Position numbers and translations under genes: made by a program
Shown here: one piece after another, positions 7,057 to 10,410 of the stretch
How the letters are laid out: each line of letters starts with the position of its first letter
Numbering within the stretch: position 1 is the stretch's first letter
DNA from: Desulfuromusa sp.
Lineage (GTDB): Bacteria; Desulfobacterota; Desulfuromonadia; Desulfuromonadales; Geopsychrobacteraceae
NCBI GenBank assembly: GCA_029934755.1
Contig: JAOZLQ010000074.1
Coordinates: 1-10,410 of the forward strand
DNA length: 10,410 nucleotides
Direction: 5' to 3'
The notes under the pieces: generated by a model
Databases searched by the model: none
The model's input: only the letters and a program-made list of their open reading frames with translations
Told to the model about the DNA's origin: nothing

Positions 7057-8850
7057 TTACTGTTCCACTTCTTTGAGTATTTCCTGAAGTTGACCCAGGG
7101 CTTGTTGCAATTTAATCTCCCGGCTAGCAGTCTCATGCACTTGCGATTCACTCCTTTGCAAAGCAACTTCCATTGCTTTTCTGGTTGCGGTAATCGTTTT
7201 CTCCAATTGGTCGGTCAACTCCGCACCAAACTGACGATAATTTTCATCCAAGCCCCGCCGCAAAGACCAGTTAATCTGTTCAACATTCTGACTAAGCAAT
7301 TTATGGCCTTCTTCACGCAATCGGTTCACAGTTCTTTTGCGTCGATATTTCTGGGTGAGAAATTTACGTGAAATTCTTTGACCCAAAGGATCCATATCGG
7401 AGATAAACAAATCATTACTCCAATCTGAGACTTCAAACATGGTATAAGAACGCCCTACAGAAGGAGCGTGATAGGGGATATCAAACAGTTCTGCAGCAAT
7501 TTTTCTAACCTGTTCAATCAATCGATTACCACGCTGCTGATGCAGGGTCAGCAACTCAGTCGCTTCAGCTCGAACGATATCCGCAACCTTACGCATTGCC
7601 GGTGCAAAGAATACCGGAATCTCATATGCTAATGTTTCTCGCACCAGACGTTCCATTTCTTCGGTATCAGCAATTGATTGTACGTAGTTTTCCAACTGTC
7701 CCATAATTTTTTCTTTAGCACGAACACGCACTGTTTCAACTTCTGTATTTAGCCGCCCCACAACACGCTTTAAATCTCCGGACAAAACATCTTCAGCAGC
7801 CTGTTTCTCCCGTTCCACATCAGGCAATGACTGTCGAAACTGCCCGATTCGTTGTTTTAGTTCTTCCTCTGGCAACATCAAAGCACTTAGAGAAAGCTGT
7901 AACTGCATATTGATACTATTGAGTTGATCACACGTTCGGCGCTTTAGAGAATCTTGAAGAATTTGTTGTTTTTCCCGAGCAAAAAAATCGATTAAATTTT
8001 GCTCAACTTGTTGCATACCACTATTCTTCCAGCCATCAATATCACCAGTCAAACGTGCATTCAGTCCCTTCCGCGCAGAAATCGGTAATACAAGGGGAGC
8101 ACCATCATATAGGGGGGCTAATTGGTCAGCTAAAAACCGCAGAGAAGTTGACTTCTCTTTTTCATCAAGAAAATCAACTTTGTTCAGGAGAAAAAAAGTT
8201 CGTGGTAAACGCTGATGGATTTCTTTGAGATAATCAAGTTCAATTTCTGTAATTGGAGGATCGGGAGAAACAAGAAAAAGAGCCGCATCACACTGGGGAA
8301 GAACTTGATAAGCCACTTCAGTATTATGCTTGTGAGTTGAACCAATACCCGGAGTATCAATTAAAACAATACCCTGCCTGAGAATTTCAGCCGGGTGGCC
8401 AATATCGACTTGTTTAACCTGTCGCTGATTATTCGGATTCCCAACTTCAGTCACATATTCGGCCAAAAAATCTCCCAAGGATTGATCTGGGGTCATGGGA
8501 AATTGAACCGGCTCGATATCCGTATCAAAAGAAACCTGAACATCAATTTTTTCGGCAGCACTGATATAAGTCGGAATCGCCGTCACCGGGAGAATATCAG
8601 TCGGCAAGAGATTATCTCCCAGTAATGCATTCAATAGGGTACTTTTACCGCGCTTAAATTGACCCAATACAGCAAGACGAAATTGTCCAGCGACCAACCG
8701 GCTCTGCAGAGATTCCAGCTCAACTTTACTATCTGAGTAATCATCATCCAAGCAGTCGAGACATCCTTTTGCCCGATTCAGAATTCCATGCAGACCAACA
8801 TTACTCTCAAGTTTAACTAAATCCACCTTTTCCTGCGGCGGTTCGTACAT
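7057..8850 (-). CDS. Dynamin-family GTPase (bacterial dynamin-like protein)
   Basis: This 597-aa protein has an N-terminal dynamin-type GTPase domain. It shows the P-loop GQFKRGKST (63-71), switch I Thr in LPVTAIPT (87-94), DTPG (165-168), NKVD (223-226) and a G5-like SAR (258-260). The rest, about 290-597, is almost entirely charged helix, as expected for the stalk bundle. A mildly hydrophobic piece near 408-424 (LAYEIPVFFAPAMRKVA) could be a membrane-contacting paddle, but no true transmembrane helix is visible. Family members form GTP-dependent oligomers on membranes and are linked to membrane fusion, stress repair or phage resistance; the role here is unknown. The ATG at 8850 has GAGGA about 7 nt upstream. 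It lies 58 bp downstream of cysK on the same strand, so co-transcription is possible, but a promoter-like sequence overlaps the cysK stop. Many bacteria carry such genes in pairs; only one is seen here. Confidence 0.88.
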   Translation of the reverse strand: MYEPPQEKVDLVKLESNVGLHGILNRAKGCLDCLDDDYSDSKVELESLQSRLVAGQFRLAVLGQFKRGKSTLLNALLGDNLLPTDILPVTAIPTYISAAEKIDVQVSFDTDIEPVQFPMTPDQSLGDFLAEYVTEVGNPNNQRQVKQVDIGHPAEILRQGIVLIDTPGIGSTHKHNTEVAYQVLPQCDAALFLVSPDPPITEIELDYLKEIHQRLPRTFFLLNKVDFLDEKEKSTSLRFLADQLAPLYDGAPLVLPISARKGLNARLTGDIDGWKNSGMQQVEQNLIDFFAREKQQILQDSLKRRTCDQLNSINMQLQLSLSALMLPEEELKQRIGQFRQSLPDVEREKQAAEDVLSGDLKRVVGRLNTEVETVRVRAKEKIMGQLENYVQSIADTEEMERLVRETLAYEIPVFFAPAMRKVADIVRAEATELLTLHQQRGNRLIEQVRKIAAELFDIPYHAPSVGRSYTMFEVSDWSNDLFISDMDPLGQRISRKFLTQKYRRKRTVNRLREEGHKLLSQNVEQINWSLRRGLDENYRQFGAELTDQLEKTITATRKAMEVALQRSESQVHETASREIKLQQALGQLQEILKEVEQ

Positions 8851-8883
8851 TAATAATCCTCACAAAAGTTATATAATAGCTCC

Positions 8884-8912
8884 ATAATAATTTCACCCTG
8901 CTGTGCCATCAA
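8884..8912 (-). promoter_or_regulatory. Putative promoter of the dynamin-like gene overlapping the cysK stop
   Basis: On the minus strand, TTGATG (8907-8912) and TATTAT (8884-8889) are 17 bp apart; the -10 matches the consensus at 5 of 6 positions and the -35 at 4 of 6. The -35 box overlaps the TGA stop of cysK (8909-8911). A start near 8877 would leave a leader of about 27 nt containing the GAGGA ribosome-binding site. This would let the dynamin gene be expressed without cysK. Confidence 0.4.
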
Positions 8913-9856
8913 GAAAATAAGTCACTACTTAAATATCGTTCACCCGAATCTGGTAAAATAACGACTATATTCTTACCAGCAAATTCGGGCTGTTTAGATA
9001 GTCTGGCAGCGACCGCAGTTGCTGCCCCACAGGAAATTCCTGACAGCAGCCCCTCTTCCTTGGCTAAACGTCTGGCAAACTCATAGGCCTCATCATTACT
9101 GACCTGCTCAACTCGATCAACCATTTTTAGATCAAGAGTATCAGGGATAAAACCAGCACCAATCCCCTGAATTTTATGTGGGCCAGGCTGTAACATTTCT
9201 CCGGCCAAATATTGACTGATAACCGGACTATCCTCTGGTTCTACCGCTACAGAAATGATTGATTTACCTTTAATTAGCTTCATATATCTTGAGATACCGC
9301 TGATGGTTCCTCCGGTTCCAACCCCAGAGACCAAAACATCAATACCTCCTTCAGTATCTTCCCAAATTTCCGGGCCAGTAGTTTTGACATGAATTTCAGG
9401 GTTCGCCGGATTTTTGAATTGATGTAATAACAAATAACGATCAGGGTTTTCATCAGCCATCCGTTCTGCTTCATTGACAGCACCAGCCATTCCCTTTGCT
9501 CCAGCCGTTAGAATCAATTTGGCACCAAAAGCCTTAAGAATCTTACGCCGTTCAACACTCATTGATTCCGGCATTGTCAAAGTTAATGAGATACCCTTGG
9601 TCGCAGCTACAAAAGCAAGAGCAATTCCGGTGTTGCCACTGGTTGGTTCAATAATCTCCATCCCAGGCTTTAGGGTTCCTTTTTGTAGGGCATCCAAGAC
9701 CATTGAGGCACCAATACGGCACTTAACCGAATAAGCTGGGTTGCGCCCTTCTATTTTTCCATAAACATTCGCGCCGCCCTTAGCGATGATTCTACTCAAT
9801 CGGACTAAAGGAGTTCGACCAATTGAAAGTGAATTATCAGCAAATATTTGAGCCAT
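8909..9856 (-). CDS. cysK: Cysteine synthase A (O-acetylserine sulfhydrylase)
   Basis: This PLP enzyme makes L-cysteine from O-acetyl-L-serine and sulfide in the cytoplasm, the last step of sulfur assimilation. The 315-aa sequence follows E. coli CysK closely along its length: IFADNSLSIGRTPLVRLSRI at the start, the PLP-binding Lys45 in SVKCRIG, the substrate loop EPTSGNTG (70-77), the phosphate-binding GVGTGGT (178-184), PHKIQGIGAGFIP (226-238) and the LPDSGERYLS end. The CysK type, rather than CysM, is favoured by KCRIG, the GPHKIQGIGAGFIP block and overall similarity. It is slightly shorter than E. coli CysK because it ends at SSDLFS, lacking the last segment. The Ser contacting the PLP ring nitrogen aligns with Ser275; the next residue is Cys instead of the usual Ser. 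AGGAGA at 9862-9867 lies 5 nt from the ATG and fixes the start. No cysE or other sulfur gene is adjacent. Confidence 0.96.
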   Translation of the reverse strand: MAQIFADNSLSIGRTPLVRLSRIIAKGGANVYGKIEGRNPAYSVKCRIGASMVLDALQKGTLKPGMEIIEPTSGNTGIALAFVAATKGISLTLTMPESMSVERRKILKAFGAKLILTAGAKGMAGAVNEAERMADENPDRYLLLHQFKNPANPEIHVKTTGPEIWEDTEGGIDVLVSGVGTGGTISGISRYMKLIKGKSIISVAVEPEDSPVISQYLAGEMLQPGPHKIQGIGAGFIPDTLDLKMVDRVEQVSNDEAYEFARRLAKEEGLLSGISCGAATAVAARLSKQPEFAGKNIVVILPDSGERYLSSDLFS

Positions 9857-9922
9857 TATATTCTCCTATTTTTTAAAAATTCAATTCCCGATAAAATGTC
9901 GATAGAACCAATGCTAACAAGC

Positions 9923-9937
9923 ACATGATCAACATGT
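9923..9937. promoter_or_regulatory. Candidate operator palindrome at the cysK transcription start
   Basis: ACATG-ATCAA-CATGT is a perfect 5-bp inverted repeat with a 5-bp spacer. It lies directly downstream of the predicted cysK -10 box, covering about +1 to +15, where a repressor could block initiation. The arms are short and could arise by chance in AT-rich DNA. No regulator gene is present to suggest which family would bind. Confidence 0.25.
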
Positions 9938-9943
9938 ATTTAA

Positions 9944-9972
9944 AATATATGCTAGTACACCGCGCCAGTCAA
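9944..9972 (-). promoter_or_regulatory. Putative sigma70-type promoter of cysK
   Basis: Minus-strand TTGACT (9967-9972, 5 of 6 matches) and TATATT (9944-9949, 5 of 6) are exactly 17 bp apart. The start would be near 9937, giving an 80-nt leader to the ATG at 9856. I see nothing else in 9973-10080 apart from AT-rich spacer. Confidence 0.55.
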
Positions 9973-10080
9973 GAAAGTGACAGATGATTATTTCATGGAT
10001 TCGGGTAAAAATGGATAATACATTACGTTTACTGAAATTGAGGTAAAAGCAGAGGATAGGAAGGATTTTGGATCTCTAGA

Positions 10081-10127
10081 TAAAAAAGCTGCTGGACAGA
10101 TTTATTTCATTTCTGTCCAGCAGCTTT
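10081..10127 (-). terminator. Rho-independent terminator of the repeat-protein gene
   Basis: A perfect 16-bp stem (AAAGCTGCTGGACAGA, 10085-10100, with its complement at 10112-10127) has an 11-nt loop. On the minus strand it is followed by TTTTTTATC, a proper U-tract, so it terminates the gene ending at 10169, about 40 bp upstream. It separates that gene from cysK. Confidence 0.9.
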
Positions 10128-10168
10128 GATTTAATGATGAATTAAACTTATTATGGTGCGGTCAGGTA

Positions 10169-10410
10169 TTAATTACCCCCGTTCTCACCAACGGCATATT
10201 CTATTGCGTCCTGAACATTTTTCTCTAGTTGAGATTGTTGACGATATTGGCCACGATTCTGAGTTTGGCTTAGAGAATCAGCTTGGCTGCCAATGGTTTG
10301 ACCAGCTGCAAAACCAGCATTCCCTGCATTTTGACCAGCTGCAAAACCGGCATTCCCTGCGCTTTGTCCAGCTGCAAAACCGGCATTACCTGCGCTTTGT
10401 CCAGCTGCAA
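10169..10410 (-). CDS. Tandem-repeat Ala/Gly/Asn/Gln-rich protein (partial, N-terminus off right edge)
   Basis: The minus strand is open from the window edge to TAA at 10169-10171, giving the last 79 residues of a protein. It begins with three 11-residue units (AAGQSAGNAGF, AAGQSAGNAGF, AAGQNAGNAGF) and a partial fourth (AAGQ). A non-repetitive tail of about 42 residues follows, rich in Gln and Asn, with a charged helical part (QLEKNVQDAIEYAV) and the end GENGGN. No cysteine, signal or membrane segment is visible in this part. The reading frame is supported by the exact 33-nt period, by synonymous as well as conservative changes between units, and by the terminator 40 bp past the stop. I do not recognise the family. 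Regular small-residue repeats of this kind occur in surface, matrix or structural proteins, but location and role cannot be decided without the N-terminus. Confidence 0.75.
   Translation of the reverse strand, partial: AAGQSAGNAGFAAGQSAGNAGFAAGQNAGNAGFAAGQTIGSQADSLSQTQNRGQYRQQSQLEKNVQDAIEYAVGENGGN
10298..10410 (-). repeat. 33-bp tandem repeat array (3 full units plus partial, continues off the right edge)
   Basis: Units run 10376-10408, 10343-10375 and 10310-10342, plus the first 12 bases of a fourth at 10298-10309. The first two differ at a single base; the second and third differ at four. The motif CCAGCTGCAA on the plus strand recurs every 33 bp, at 10302, 10335, 10368 and 10401. Divergence grows toward the C-terminal end, as expected for an array that expands and contracts internally. 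Confidence 0.93.

Noticed and set aside
9023..9040. Cys in place of Ser in the GISSGA motif of CysK as an active-site change
   Set aside because: Aligning with E. coli CysK by eye, allowing one deleted residue near 196-200, puts the PLP-contacting Ser on Ser275, which is kept; the Cys is the following position.
10298..10410. 33-bp regular repeats as a possible CRISPR array
   Set aside because: The units are contiguous without spacers, and the period is in frame with an open reading frame that ends before a terminator.

Overview
The window looks like an ordinary chromosomal housekeeping stretch of a Gram-negative, somewhat AT-rich bacterium. The closest fit is Desulfuromonadales (Geobacter/Desulfuromonas/Pelobacter-like), inferred from the style of the RNase E/G and LivK-type proteins. 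No database search was possible, so this placement is tentative.

Layout, left to right. (1) Minus strand: the N-terminal half of a LivK/LivJ-type periplasmic amino-acid-binding protein (running off the left edge) with its own promoter. (2) A 315-aa protein with two DUF4388-like units and a charged helical tail. (3) A 139-bp MITE/REP-like palindromic element carrying an ATTCCC-N8-GGGAAT core, just downstream of (4) a 640-aa ABC-F ATPase (YheS/Uup type), also on the minus strand. (5) A 629-bp non-genic gap with possible leader ORFs or a dispersed-repeat fragment. (6) Plus strand: an Rne/Rng-family ribonuclease with a complete RNase E-like catalytic half and a ~350-residue low-complexity tail holding reiterated Arg/Lys/Pro motifs. 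(7) A perfect 21-bp bidirectional terminator between this gene and the convergent (8) 597-aa dynamin-family GTPase (minus). (9) cysK, O-acetylserine sulfhydrylase (minus), upstream of the dynamin gene, with a good sigma70-type promoter and a small palindrome at the predicted start site. (10) A strong rho-independent terminator and the C-terminal end of a tandem-repeat protein (11-residue Ala/Gly/Asn/Gln repeats) that enters from the right edge.

The genes serve separate functions: amino-acid uptake, translation or ribosome rescue, RNA decay, membrane remodelling and cysteine synthesis. Most are probably transcribed as single units; cysK and the dynamin gene may be co-transcribed, although the dynamin gene also appears to have its own promoter. 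I do not see a defence island, CRISPR array, prophage, tRNA or rRNA. The most noteworthy items are the repeat protein at the right edge, the repeated basic motifs in the RNase tail, the MITE-like element, the duplicated DUF4388-like protein and the unexplained leader of the RNase gene.
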